From Roseovarius dicentrarchi (GTDB lineage Bacteria > Pseudomonadota > Alphaproteobacteria > Rhodobacterales > Rhodobacteraceae), in NCBI RefSeq assembly GCF_003316635.1, contig NZ_QNQP01000005.1, positions 62,001-126,000 on the forward strand: a stretch of 64,000 nucleotides of DNA, read 5' to 3'. The translations under genes and the position numbers were made by a program. The notes under the pieces are model-generated. The model was not told where the DNA came from, ran no database searches, and was given only the letters and a program-made list of their open reading frames with translations. Shown here in pieces: positions 18,818 to 27,763 of this stretch (position 1 is its first letter; each line of letters starts with the position of its first letter).

Positions 18818-19606
18818 TCACAGATCGAAGGTCGCGAAAACAGGCGCATGGTCGCTGGGCTTTTCCCATCCCCGCGCCGCCCGCAAAATCCGGCTGGAGT
18901 GGCCCGCGCCGGCAATATCGCCGGTCGCCCAGATGTGATCCAGCCGCCGCCCCTTGTCGGCGGCATCCCAATCCCTGGCGCGGTAAGACCACCAGCTGTA
19001 TAGCTGCCCGTCGGGAATATCCGCCCGCGTGACATCGGCCCAGCCGCCGGCCTCCATCGCATCTTGCAGATGCTCAACCTCAACCGGCGTGTGGCTGACC
19101 ACCTTCAGCAACTGCTTGTGGCTCCACACATCATCCTCGCGCGGCGCGATGTTCAGATCGCCGACCAGGATCGACCGCTCCGGCCGCTCGGCCCGGAACC
19201 AGTCCCGCATCTCTGTCAGATAATCCAGCTTCTGCCCGAATTTCTCGTTCACCGCCCGGTCCGCCACATCGCCGCCGGCGGGCACGTAAAAATTGTGAAT
19301 GATCGTGCCATCCTCCAGCTGCCCGGCAACGTGCCGTGCATGGCCAAGGGCGGCAAAATCCTTGTCACCCATATCGGTCATAGGCAGTTTGGACAGTATG
19401 GCCACGCCATTATACCCTTTTTGCCCGCGTGCGACCATGTGGGTATAGCCCAGCGCCGCAAAATCATCGATTGGGATCATGTCCACCGGGCTTTTGCATT
19501 CCTGAAGGCACAGGATATCCGGCGCTTCCTCGGACAGCAGCTTGCAGACCAGCGGCGCGCGCAGCCGGACCGAGTTTATATTCCAGGTGGCAAGCGTGAA
19601 GGTCAT
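18818..19606 (-). CDS. xthA: exodeoxyribonuclease III
   Basis: Apurinic/apyrimidinic endonuclease and 3'-5' exonuclease of base-excision repair, 262 aa. All endonuclease/exonuclease/phosphatase motifs are visible: TWNINSVR, LCLQECKS (metal-binding Glu), the NFYVPAGGD region, VGDLNIAPREDDVW, RLDHIWAT and the terminal SDHAPV containing the catalytic His. The start at 19606 has GGAG 9 bases upstream; the frame extends to 19621, but that ATG abuts the binding site and is unlikely. It lies downstream of the response regulator terminator, so it has its own promoter. Confidence 0.96.
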   Translation of the reverse strand: MTFTLATWNINSVRLRAPLVCKLLSEEAPDILCLQECKSPVDMIPIDDFAALGYTHMVARGQKGYNGVAILSKLPMTDMGDKDFAALGHARHVAGQLEDGTIIHNFYVPAGGDVADRAVNEKFGQKLDYLTEMRDWFRAERPERSILVGDLNIAPREDDVWSHKQLLKVVSHTPVEVEHLQDAMEAGGWADVTRADIPDGQLYSWWSYRARDWDAADKGRRLDHIWATGDIAGAGHSSRILRAARGWEKPSDHAPVFATFDL

Positions 19607-19686
19607 ACAGAACATCTCCAAGGGTCAAATCGCTGCCCCCGGCCCTACCACGCACGCCCCCGGCGCGCCAGCCAGCCCAGAAAAAA

Positions 19687-19709
19687 GGCCCCGGTCTGAT
19701 GCCGGGGCC
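19687..19709 (-). terminator. intrinsic terminator of the response regulator gene
   Basis: Read on the minus strand, GGCCCCGG, a 7-base loop and CCGGGGCC are followed directly by six T residues. This is a textbook Rho-independent terminator placed about 120 bases after the stop of the response regulator gene. Confidence 0.85.
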
Positions 19710-19825
19710 AGTCCAACAGGGAGGTGCATATATAACCGCATATGCAAACGGGTAACGTGCCGCCACGGCGGCGGTAACAGCGTAACTCGGGCCAGTGGCA
19801 TCGGTTCCATGCGACCGGCATGCGT

Positions 19826-20512
19826 CTAACTGGACAGGCGGTATCCCCCGCTTTCGGTCACCAAAAGCCGCGCATTCGACGGGTCCGGCTCAATCTTCTG
19901 GCGCAAGCGATAGATATGCGTCTCCAGCGTGTGGGTGGTCACGCCCGCGTTATATCCCCAGACTTCGTGCAAAAGCTCGTCCCGCGCCACCACGCCGTCA
20001 GGCGCGCGGTAGAGGTATTTGAGGATGTTGGTTTCCTTCTCGGTCAGGCGCACCTTGCGGCCATCCTCGGCAATCAGCATCTTGACCGCCGGCTTGAAGC
20101 GATACGGCCCCAGCTGGAATACCGCATCCTCCGACTGCTCGTGCTGGCGCAGCTGCGCCCGGATGCGCGCCAGAAGGACAGGAAACTTGAACGGCTTGGT
20201 GATGTAATCATTGGCGCCCGCATCCAACCCAAGAATGGTATCGGCATCGCCGTCATGACCTGTCAGCATCAGGATCGGACATTTCACGCCCTGCTTGCGC
20301 ATCAGGCGGCACAGCTCACGCCCGTCCGTATCCGGCAGGCCCACATCCAGCAGGATCAGATCGTAACTGGCATCCTTTGCGTGGGTCATCGCCTCGGCGC
20401 CGGTGCCGGCCTCGAACACGTCGAAATCCTCGGTCATCACCAGCTGCTCGCCCAGCGCCTCGCGAAGATCCTCGTCATCGTCCACCAACAGTATCTTTTT
20501 CAGCTGCGCCAT
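19826..20512 (-). CDS. OmpR-family response regulator, CenR-like
   Basis: Two-component response regulator of 228 aa: receiver domain (residues 1-120) with acidic pocket D11/D12 (LLVDDDEDL), phospho-acceptor D56 in LLDVGLPD and K in YITKPFK, then a winged-helix DNA-binding domain (LTEKETNILKYLY, THTLETHIYRLRQKIE). The protein closely resembles, from memory, the alphaproteobacterial CenR regulator, essential for envelope growth in Caulobacter and Rhodobacter. This identification is inference. No histidine kinase lies nearby, which fits CenR being encoded away from CenK. It is divergent from ribA and has a strong terminator. Confidence 0.88.
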   Translation of the reverse strand: MAQLKKILLVDDDEDLREALGEQLVMTEDFDVFEAGTGAEAMTHAKDASYDLILLDVGLPDTDGRELCRLMRKQGVKCPILMLTGHDGDADTILGLDAGANDYITKPFKFPVLLARIRAQLRQHEQSEDAVFQLGPYRFKPAVKMLIAEDGRKVRLTEKETNILKYLYRAPDGVVARDELLHEVWGYNAGVTTHTLETHIYRLRQKIEPDPSNARLLVTESGGYRLSS

Positions 20513-20689
20513 TGCCCAATCCTCTCGTTTGCGTGATCATCAGATGCGCACTGCCTGCCCCAACAGCAAGGAATGCAACACCGCGATCACGCGCACGTGT
20601 TAAACGCGCGGCGTTTGTTTCAATCCCCCGCGAAAGCGATTAGACCAAGCGCGACCCCGCCACCGGACCCCATACAAGCGCGACCGCAG
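20513..20689. promoter_or_regulatory. divergent promoter region, response regulator/ribA
   Basis: 177 bases between outward-facing genes. I looked for an FMN riboswitch before ribA and saw none of its conserved boxes. No clear promoter hexamers could be chosen. Confidence 0.4.
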
Positions 20690-21793
20690 ATGAGCCTCAG
20701 ACCCGATATCACCCACCTTCTGGCACGCGCGCGCGGCGATCTGGCCATGGGCCTGCCGATCGCGCTGAGCGGCACAGGCGGCAGCGCCCTGATCGCTGCG
20801 GCCGAAACGCTGGACGCGCCGCGCCTTGCCAGCCTGCGCGCGCTGGCGACCGAGGCAGAGGCCGAGCTGACACTGGCCATCACCGCCCGCCGCGCCGAAA
20901 CGCTCAAGGCGCGCGCCTATGACGGCGATCTGGCCCGCATCACCCTTCCCGATGACGCGGACCGCGCATGGATCGCCGCCACCGCCAACCCCGAGGACGA
21001 TCTGAACAGCCCGATGAAAGGCCCCTTTGCCACCCAGCGGGGCGGCGATGTCGCCCTGCACCGGCTGGCCCTGACACTGACAAAGGCCGCGCGCCTGCTG
21101 CCAGCGGCCCTCGTCCTGCCGCTGGACACTGCCGCAAAATATGCGGCAGGAGCCGGCCTGACCATCCTGCCCGTCGAGGCCGCCGAGGCCGCCATGCGCC
21201 TGTCCAGCCCGCCCCACCCGGTGGTCAATGCCCGCGTCCCGCTGGAGGCCAGCCATGCCGGCCGCGTCCACGTCTTTCGCCCCGAGGACGGCAGCGAGGA
21301 ACATTACGCCATCGAAATCGGCAAACCACCGCGCGATATGCCGGTTCTGACACGGCTGCATTCCGCCTGCTTTACCGGCGACGTGCTGGGCAGCCTCAAA
21401 TGCGATTGCGGCCCGCAACTGCGCGCCGCACTGGCCCAGATGGGCGCCGAGGGCGCGGGCATCCTGCTTTACCTCAACCAGGAGGGGCGCGGGATTGGCC
21501 TGGCCAACAAAATGCGCGCCTATGCGCTTCAGGATCAGGGGTTTGACACGGTCGAAGCGAACCACAGGCTTGGCTTCGAAGACGACGAACGCGATTTTCG
21601 CATCGGTGCCGGTATCCTGTCACGGATGGGGTTTTCGTCCGTGCGCCTGATGACCAACAACCCCGCCAAGATCGACATGATGAAACGCTGCGGCATCGAC
21701 GTGACCCAGCGCGTGCCGCTGATGGTCGGGCAGACCGACCAGAACAAGGGATACCTGGCCACCAAAGCGCATAAATCGGGCCATTTGCTGTAA
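20690..21793 (+). CDS. ribA: GTP cyclohydrolase II with extra N-terminal domain
   Basis: First enzyme of riboflavin synthesis, opening the GTP imidazole ring. The C-terminal ~200 aa is the catalytic RibA domain: zinc ligands C227, C238 and C240 in CFTGDVLGSLKCDCG, NQEGRGIGLANKMRAYALQD, and ANHRLGFEDDERDF with LMTNNPAK near the end. The start at 20690 (MSLRPDITHLLARARGD) gives 367 aa; the frame extends upstream without support. Residues 1-160 precede the catalytic part and do not show the acidic motif of DHBP synthase (RibB), so this is not an evident bifunctional RibBA. It may be a degenerate RibB relic, as in other alphaproteobacteria. Confidence 0.92.
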   Translation: MSLRPDITHLLARARGDLAMGLPIALSGTGGSALIAAAETLDAPRLASLRALATEAEAELTLAITARRAETLKARAYDGDLARITLPDDADRAWIAATANPEDDLNSPMKGPFATQRGGDVALHRLALTLTKAARLLPAALVLPLDTAAKYAAGAGLTILPVEAAEAAMRLSSPPHPVVNARVPLEASHAGRVHVFRPEDGSEEHYAIEIGKPPRDMPVLTRLHSACFTGDVLGSLKCDCGPQLRAALAQMGAEGAGILLYLNQEGRGIGLANKMRAYALQDQGFDTVEANHRLGFEDDERDFRIGAGILSRMGFSSVRLMTNNPAKIDMMKRCGIDVTQRVPLMVGQTDQNKGYLATKAHKSGHLL

Positions 21794-21811
21794 TCGCAAC
21801 CGTGGCAAAAC

Positions 21812-21863
21812 GGGTATTTGGACCAAGAAAAAACCATGGTGCTTTTTCTTGGTCCAAATACCC
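21812..21863. terminator. bidirectional terminator with 21-bp perfect stem
   Basis: A perfect 21-bp inverted repeat (arms 21812-21832 and 21843-21863, key parts GGGTATTTGGACC and GGTCCAAATACCC) has a 10-base loop containing CCATGG. A and T runs are inside the arms. It lies between the convergent ribA and glutamine amidotransferase genes and can terminate both. Confidence 0.8.
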
Positions 21864-21895
21864 AAAATCCGGCGCCGGCCAAGCGCGCGGGTGGA

Positions 21896-22630
21896 TCAAC
21901 CGAAGCGCTGGACGAAATTTCGCAAAATCAGTTCCGGCACATGCACATCCGCCGCACGGCACATTGCAATCAGGTCTGCTGCGGTATCGGGCGGGAAATA
22001 GCCGTGATGCTTGTAGATGTTGATCCGGTCCTCGAACCCGGCTGCGTCCGCCTCGGGATGAAACTGCGTGGCATAGACATTCCTGCCATAGCGCACCATC
22101 TGGTACGGGCAGTTGGGCGCCGCGATCAGATGCGTGCAGCCTGCAGGCAGATCCTCCAGCGCCTCCTTGTGGCCGACGAATGCATTGAACCGCGCGGGCA
22201 GGTCCGCCAGCAATGGATCATTCCGGCCCGCCCCCGTCAGGGTGCAATCCGCGGTGCCCACAGGCTCGCCGTACCTGCCCTTGCCGACTGTGCCGCCCAG
22301 ATGCTTGCCCAGAATACCGATGCCGTAGCAGCAGCCGAGGAATGGGATGTCCCTGTCCGTGATGCGCGGCATCAGTGACAGGACAGCAGCCTCGATCCGG
22401 GCGTGTTCATCGCTTTTCTCATCCGCTGCATCACTGACGCAGCCGGGGCCGCCGCCGACGATCACGCCCGCATACTCCGCCGGGTCGAGTGTTTGGGGCA
22501 GCGCCTCGCGCTCCAGCCGGATGCGGTGCGCGCGCGCCTCCTCCAGCCCGCCTTTTTGCAAGAACGCCGCATATTCGGCGTCCGACGCATCGGCTTCGGG
22601 CCGCAGTTGCAGGATCAGGAACCGCTTCAA
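21896..22630 (-). CDS. class I glutamine amidotransferase-like protein
   Basis: Protein of 244 aa related to the glutaminase domain of GMP synthase (GuaA). The nucleophile elbow is in PFLGCCYGIGILGKHLGG and the His-Glu pair is in YATQFHPEAD, so the catalytic triad looks intact. There is no synthetase domain, and the ammonia acceptor is unknown; stand-alone members include gamma-glutamyl-polyamine hydrolases. It overlaps the polA stop side by ATGA (its stop lies downstream and its start is coupled to the end of polA), suggesting co-translation. Confidence 0.85.
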   Translation of the reverse strand: MKRFLILQLRPEADASDAEYAAFLQKGGLEEARAHRIRLEREALPQTLDPAEYAGVIVGGGPGCVSDAADEKSDEHARIEAAVLSLMPRITDRDIPFLGCCYGIGILGKHLGGTVGKGRYGEPVGTADCTLTGAGRNDPLLADLPARFNAFVGHKEALEDLPAGCTHLIAAPNCPYQMVRYGRNVYATQFHPEADAAGFEDRINIYKHHGYFPPDTAADLIAMCRAADVHVPELILRNFVQRFG

Positions 22631-25422
22631 TGCGCCTGCGCCCAGTTGGCGCCCTGCCCCGCCTCGACCGTCAGCGGCACCGACAGTTTGACAACCGGCT
22701 CGGCCGCCCCCTCCATCACGTCGCGGGCCGCGTCGATAACGGCGTCAGTCGCGCCCTCATCGACCTCGAAGAGCAATTCGTCATGCACTTGCAGCAACAT
22801 CTTGCAGGGCAGATCGGCAATAGCATCCGGCATGCGGATCATCGCGCGCCGGATCACATCGGCGGCGGTGCCCTGAATGGGCGCGTTGATCGCGGCGCGC
22901 TTGGCAAATCCGGCGCGCGGCCCCTTGGCGCCGATTTCGGGTGTATGGATCTTGCGGCCAAACAGCGTCTGGACATACCCGTGCTTTTTGCCGAATTCCA
23001 CGGTGTCGTCCATATAGGCGCGAATGCCGGGGAACCGTTCGAAATAGCGGTCGATGAATCCCTGCGCCTCGCTGCGCGGGATGCGCAGGTTGCGCGCAAG
23101 GCCAAAGCCGGAAATGCCATAGATCACGCCAAAGTTGATCGCCTTGGCCTGGCGGCGGATTTCGGGCGTCATATCCTCCATCGGCACGCCGAACATCTCG
23201 CTTGCCGTCATCGCGTGGATGTCCTGCCCGTCACGAAACGCCTGTTTCAACGCTTCGATATCCGCGACATGCGCCAAAATGCGCAGCTCGATCTGGCTGT
23301 AGTCGAGGCTGACCAGAACCTTGCCCTCGGGCGCGACAAAAGCCTCGCGGATGCGGCGGCCCTCTTCGCTGCGCACGGGGATGTTTTGCAGGTTCGGATC
23401 GGAGGAGGCCAGCCGCCCCGTGTTCGCCCCCGCCTGCATGTAGGAGGTGTGTACGCGCCCCGTATCCGGGTCGATATGATCCTGAAGCGCATCGGTATAG
23501 GTCGATTTCAGCTTGGATATCTGGCGCCAGTCCAGCACGCGGGCGGGCAGCTCATGTTCGGTTGCCAGATCCTCCAGCACGTCGGCGCCGGTGGCATAGG
23601 CGCCGGTCTTGCCGCGTTTGCCGCCATCCAGGCTCATCTCGTCAAACAGGATCTCGCCCAGCTGCTTGGGCGAGCCGACATTGAACTTGCGCCCCGCCAG
23701 CGTGTGTATTTCTTCCTCCAGCGCGGCCATTTTCTGCGCGAAGGCCCCCGACATCCGGCTGAGCGTATCGCGGTCCACCGCGATCCCGTTCCGTTCCATA
23801 TGCGCCAAAACGGGCACCAAAGGCCGCTCCAATGCCTCGTAAACGCGGGTGACGCGGCTGCGGTGCAGCTGCGGCTTCAGCACGGTCCAAAGGCGCAGCG
23901 TTATGTCGGCATCCTCGGCCGCGTATTTGACAGCGTCCGCAACCGGCACCCGGTCAAAGGTGATGGCGGATTTGCCGCCACCCAACAGCGTCTTGATCGG
24001 GATCGGCGCATGGTTCAGATAGCGCTCGCTCAGCGCGTCCATGCCGTGACCATGCAGACCGGCGTGCAGCGCGTAGGAGATCAGCATCGTGTCGTCAAAA
24101 GGCGCAATCTCGATGCCCCGCCGCGCCAGGATCTTGGCGTCGTATTTCATGTTCTGCCCGATCTTGAGGATGCTCGGATCCTCAAGAACCGGCTTCAACG
24201 CGTCCAGCGCCTCCTGCGCGGGCATCTGCCCCTCGGCCAGCGCGGCGCCGCCGAACAGATCGCCCTCCCCCTCGCCCTTGTGGGCCAGCGGGATATAGCA
24301 GGCATGCCCCGGCTCCACGCAGAGCGATATGCCCACCAGATCGGCCTGCATTTCGTTCAGCGATGTCGTCTCGGTATCGACGGCCACATAGCCACGCGCG
24401 CGGATCCGGGCCAGCCAGACCTCCAGCGCGGCCAAATCCTGCACGTGTTCGTATGTAGCGGCGTCAAACGCCGGCATCTCCGGCGTGTCCGCATCGGGCA
24501 AATCGGCCGGCGCATCGTCAATCTCGGGCGCTTCCGCATCCATCGCGGCAGCAATGCGCTTGGTCAGGGTGCGAAACTCCATTTCCGCCAGAAAACCCAG
24601 CAGAACATCCGGATCAGGATCGCGCACCTCCAGATCATCCAGTCCGAAATCCAGCGCCATATCGCAGTCCAGTTGCACCAGTTGGCGCGACAGGCGGATC
24701 TGGTCGGCGTGATCGATCAAGGTCTGGCGCCGCTTGGGTTGCTTGATCTCACTCGCCCGCGCCAACAATGTGTCCAGATCGCCGAACTCGTTGATCAGCA
24801 GCGCCGCGGTCTTGATCCCGATGCCCGGCGCGCCCGGCACATTATCCACCGAATCCCCGGCCAGCGCCTGCACATCCACCACGCGGTCAGGCCCGACGCC
24901 GAACTTCTCCTCGACACCCTCGACATCGATCCGCCGGTTCTTCATCGCGTCCAGCATCTCGACGCCGCCGCCGACCAGCTGCATCATGTCCTTGTCCGAG
25001 GAGATGATCGTCACCCGCCCGCCCGCTTCGCGCGCCTGCACCGACAGGGTGGCGATGATATCGTCCGCCTCAAACCCCTCGACCTCCTTGCAGGCGATGT
25101 TGAACGCCTCGGTCGCGCGCCGGGTCAGCGGGATCTGCGGGCGCAGATCCTCGGGCATCGCCTCGCGGTTGGCCTTGTAATCGGGAAACAGATCATTGCG
25201 GAACGTGTGACTGCCCTTGTCGAAGATCACCGCCACATGCGTCGCCGCATCGGACCCGTTATTGCCGTCAATATAGCGTTGCAGCATGTTGCAAAATCCG
25301 GACACGGCGCCAATCGGCAGCCCGTCGGATTTGCGCGTCAGCGGCGGCAGCGCGTGATACGCGCGAAAGATAAACGCAGATCCGTCGATCAGATGCAGAT
25401 GGCATCCTTTTCCAAATGACAT
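22627..25422 (-). CDS. polA: DNA polymerase I
   Basis: Repair and Okazaki-fragment polymerase, 931 aa. The N-terminal 5' nuclease (LIDGSAFIFRAYHALPPL, EGFEADDIIATL) is followed by a 3'-5' exonuclease with its acidic residues intact (VAVDTETTSL, NMKYDAKIL, YAAEDADITLRLW). The polymerase domain has motif A DYSQIELRILAH, motif B RRQAKAINFGVIYG and motif C LLQVHDELLFEV. A GGGAGG sits 7 bases before the ATG at 25422. All three activities should be functional. The 976-codon frame on the opposite strand is a shadow. Confidence 0.98.
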   Translation of the reverse strand: MSFGKGCHLHLIDGSAFIFRAYHALPPLTRKSDGLPIGAVSGFCNMLQRYIDGNNGSDAATHVAVIFDKGSHTFRNDLFPDYKANREAMPEDLRPQIPLTRRATEAFNIACKEVEGFEADDIIATLSVQAREAGGRVTIISSDKDMMQLVGGGVEMLDAMKNRRIDVEGVEEKFGVGPDRVVDVQALAGDSVDNVPGAPGIGIKTAALLINEFGDLDTLLARASEIKQPKRRQTLIDHADQIRLSRQLVQLDCDMALDFGLDDLEVRDPDPDVLLGFLAEMEFRTLTKRIAAAMDAEAPEIDDAPADLPDADTPEMPAFDAATYEHVQDLAALEVWLARIRARGYVAVDTETTSLNEMQADLVGISLCVEPGHACYIPLAHKGEGEGDLFGGAALAEGQMPAQEALDALKPVLEDPSILKIGQNMKYDAKILARRGIEIAPFDDTMLISYALHAGLHGHGMDALSERYLNHAPIPIKTLLGGGKSAITFDRVPVADAVKYAAEDADITLRLWTVLKPQLHRSRVTRVYEALERPLVPVLAHMERNGIAVDRDTLSRMSGAFAQKMAALEEEIHTLAGRKFNVGSPKQLGEILFDEMSLDGGKRGKTGAYATGADVLEDLATEHELPARVLDWRQISKLKSTYTDALQDHIDPDTGRVHTSYMQAGANTGRLASSDPNLQNIPVRSEEGRRIREAFVAPEGKVLVSLDYSQIELRILAHVADIEALKQAFRDGQDIHAMTASEMFGVPMEDMTPEIRRQAKAINFGVIYGISGFGLARNLRIPRSEAQGFIDRYFERFPGIRAYMDDTVEFGKKHGYVQTLFGRKIHTPEIGAKGPRAGFAKRAAINAPIQGTAADVIRRAMIRMPDAIADLPCKMLLQVHDELLFEVDEGATDAVIDAARDVMEGAAEPVVKLSVPLTVEAGQGANWAQAH

Positions 25423-25451
25423 CCCACAGCCTCCCCGAACGCCGCTCAGCG

Positions 25452-25473
25452 TTTTTTCTTGGTAAAAATACCC
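25452..25473. repeat. single-arm relative of the 21812-21863 stem
   Basis: The T-rich stretch ending TTCTTGGTAAAAATACCC matches one arm of the ribA terminator except for two bases (CC to AA). It lies just upstream of polA, in the short gap towards the zinc-finger gene. It looks like a dispersed intergenic element. Confidence 0.55.
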
Positions 25474-25509
25474 AACTCCCGACCGCGCAAACAGCGCCGC
25501 GACAAATGG

Positions 25510-25689
25510 TTAAACCTTGCCCTCGAAATCACGATGGATCATCCGGGCGTCGCAATAGCCGCACTCGACCCAGCCACGATCCGCCGGGATCTGAAGCCAG
25601 ACGCGCGGGTGGCCAAGGCCCGGCCCGCTGCCGTCGCAGCATACACGATAGTCGTCCACGATCCGGATTTCGGGCGCTTTGGTCACCAT
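25510..25689 (-). CDS. CHCC-type zinc-finger protein
   Basis: Small protein of 59 aa with the zf-CHCC pattern: CCDGSG, GHPRVWL, then [14 protein letters not shown]. This matches the bacterial homologues of mitochondrial complex I subunit NDUFS6, usually 60-70 aa. The start at 25689 has AAGGA 9 bases upstream, and the frame extends 8 codons further to 25713 with weaker support. A role in respiratory complex I assembly is likely by homology. It is divergent from the ABC ATPase gene. Confidence 0.88.
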   Translation of the reverse strand: MVTKAPEIRIVDDYRVCCDGSGPGLGHPRVWLQIPADRGWVECGYCDARMIHRDFEGKV

Positions 25690-25764
25690 CTGGGCGTTTC
25701 CTTTTGCAGGCATCTCGATTACCCCACTTATATGATGGAACAGCAGCGCGGGGGCAAGGGGACC

Positions 25765-26694
25765 ATGACAGCCAATGCAATCGAGATACGCGGCCTGCGC
25801 AAGACCTATGCCGGCAGCCGGGGCGCCCCGGCCAAGGAGGCGCTGAAGGGGGTCGATCTGGATATTCCGGCCGGATCGGTCTTTGGCCTGCTTGGCCCCA
25901 ATGGCGCGGGCAAATCGACGCTGATCAACATTCTGGCCGGTCTGGTGCTGAAAACCAGCGGCAAGGCCACGATCTGGGGCTTCGATCAGGACGTGAGCCC
26001 GCGCCAGAGCCGGGCCGCCATCGGCGTCATGCCGCAGGAGCTGAACCTTGATCCCTTTTTCACCCCGCGCGCCGCGCTGGAGGTGCAGGCAGGGCTATAT
26101 GGCGTGCCCAAATCGCAGCGCCGCAGCGATGAAATCCTCGCCCTCGTCGGGCTGGAGGACAAGGCAAACGCCTATGCCCGCACGCTATCGGGCGGTATGC
26201 GCCGCCGGCTGCTGCTGGCCAAGGCGCTGGTGCATCGCCCCCATATTCTGGTGCTGGACGAACCGACGGCCGGCGTCGATATCGAACTGCGCCAGATGCT
26301 GTGGGAAAACGTGCGCCGCCTGAACGCCGAGGGGATGACCATCATCCTGACCACCCACTATCTGGAAGAGGCCGAGGAGATGTGCGACCAGATTGCCATC
26401 ATCGACCACGGCGCCGTGGTCGCGCGTGACAGCACCGCAAATCTTCTGGCCCGCCTGGACACCCGCAGCATGATCATCGTCCCCGAAGGCGACGTGACAG
26501 CCCTGCCGGAAAAGCCGGGCATCGAGGTGACGCGCCGCGATGGCGGTGTGCTGGCGCTCAGCTACAGCGCCGGACAGGTCAGCGCCGAGGCGGTGCTGGA
26601 GGCGGTGCGCGATGCGGGCATCCGCATCCGCGATGTGCGCACCGAACAGGCCGATCTTGAGGACGTGTTTCTGGAGCTGACGCGCAGCCGATAG
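25765..26694 (+). CDS. ABC transporter ATP-binding protein without adjacent permease
   Basis: Nucleotide-binding subunit of about 309 aa. Walker [15 protein letters not shown], signature LSGGMRRR, Walker [13 protein letters not shown] and [11 protein letters not shown] are intact, and a C-terminal accessory domain ends in [14 protein letters not shown]. The start ([15 protein letters not shown]) has AAGGGGA just upstream. It is of the ABC-2 export type, like the ATPase at 7789-8718, yet the next gene is a convergent phosphotransferase. Its permease must be encoded elsewhere, or the subunit is shared. Confidence 0.9.
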   Translation: MTANAIEIRGLRKTYAGSRGAPAKEALKGVDLDIPAGSVFGLLGPNGAGKSTLINILAGLVLKTSGKATIWGFDQDVSPRQSRAAIGVMPQELNLDPFFTPRAALEVQAGLYGVPKSQRRSDEILALVGLEDKANAYARTLSGGMRRRLLLAKALVHRPHILVLDEPTAGVDIELRQMLWENVRRLNAEGMTIILTTHYLEEAEEMCDQIAIIDHGAVVARDSTANLLARLDTRSMIIVPEGDVTALPEKPGIEVTRRDGGVLALSYSAGQVSAEAVLEAVRDAGIRIRDVRTEQADLEDVFLELTRSR

Positions 26695-26700
26695 GGCCGA

Positions 26701-27723
26701 TCAGCCCGGCGGTGGTGCGATGGTGACGCCGCCTTGCCAATCCGGCAGGCGGTCATCCAGCAGCGCGGATATATTGCCAAGCTCTGCCGCCTCCAGCGCA
26801 GTCTGAAACTGCCGCAAGACACGCGGCATCCATTGCAGGTAGCGCGGCTTGCCGTCGCGCTGGCACAGCCGCACGAAAACGCCCAGAATACGCGCATGGC
26901 GCTGCGCCGCCAGCAAATGGTAGCGTTGGCGAACATCCTCAAGTTGGCCCAGACGGGCAGGCGCATCCGCCAGATAACGCTCCAGCAGCGTCTGCTCCAG
27001 CCCCGGCGTCAGATCGCGGCGCGCGTCCTGCAGCAGCGACATCAGATCGTATTCACACGGCCCCAGCACGCCGTCCTGAAAATCCAGCAGCCCGCAGCGC
27101 CGGACGCCATCGCGCCCCTCAAGCAGCATCAGGTTATCGACGTGGAAATCCCGCATCACCAGCGTGTCGAACCGCCCATCCACCGGCGCCAGTGCGATCT
27201 GCCACGCCGCGCGCCAGTCGCGCCCGAATTGCGCCGCATCCCCCCCCGGCGCCACCGCTGGCACGAACCATTCGGCAAATATCGCCAGCTCGTCCAGCAT
27301 CCGCGCCGCGTCATAGCGCGGCTGCGCCACGCCTGCGCCGCGCGCATCATGGTGCAGATGCAGCAGGGCATCGACGGCCAGCCGGTACAGCGCGCCCTCG
27401 TCCTGCCCCGACGCCAGACAGTTGGCATAGGTCGCATCGCCAAGATCCTCGATCAGCGCGACGCCGACGGGTTTGTCCGCCTCAATGACGCGCGGCGCCG
27501 ACAGGCCCAGACCGTTCAGATGCGCCGACAGCCGCAGATAGGCGTCAAACCCGACCGGATCGGTCGGATCCTCCATCAGCAGCATCCCCTGCCCTTCCAG
27601 CCGGTAGTATCGGCGCGGCGACGCGTCGGCGACAAAGGCAGTCAGGCGCGCGGCACCCTGCCCCCGCTGCGCCAAAAGCGCGGCAGAGGCGGGCAGAATA
27701 TCAACGGTCGCGGGGTCGGTCAT
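26701..27723 (-). CDS. aminoglycoside phosphotransferase-like sugar kinase (AmgK-like)
   Basis: Kinase-fold protein of 340 aa. Conserved parts are PRRYYRLEG and LLMEDPT near the N-terminus, the catalytic loop VMRDFHVDNLML and the metal-binding LLDFQDGVLGPCEYDL. These fit the COG3178 group that includes AmgK, the N-acetylmuramate/N-acetylglucosamine anomeric kinase of peptidoglycan recycling. AmgK is normally followed by the nucleotidyltransferase gene murU, which is absent here, so the sub-assignment is tentative. It lies 40 bases downstream of the DDAH-family gene on the same strand. Confidence 0.75.
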   Translation of the reverse strand: MTDPATVDILPASAALLAQRGQGAARLTAFVADASPRRYYRLEGQGMLLMEDPTDPVGFDAYLRLSAHLNGLGLSAPRVIEADKPVGVALIEDLGDATYANCLASGQDEGALYRLAVDALLHLHHDARGAGVAQPRYDAARMLDELAIFAEWFVPAVAPGGDAAQFGRDWRAAWQIALAPVDGRFDTLVMRDFHVDNLMLLEGRDGVRRCGLLDFQDGVLGPCEYDLMSLLQDARRDLTPGLEQTLLERYLADAPARLGQLEDVRQRYHLLAAQRHARILGVFVRLCQRDGKPRYLQWMPRVLRQFQTALEAAELGNISALLDDRLPDWQGGVTIAPPPG

Positions 27724-27763
27724 CGCAGCATGTCCCCTTCCAAAAGGATCTGTTGCGCCCCTT

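Noticed and set aside
20513-20689. FMN riboswitch upstream of ribA
   Set aside because: None of the conserved RFN boxes was found in the 177-base region.
22489-25419. 976-codon open frame opposite polA
   Set aside because: Same reasoning: polA motifs are intact on the minus strand and the antisense product looks like reverse-strand codon bias.
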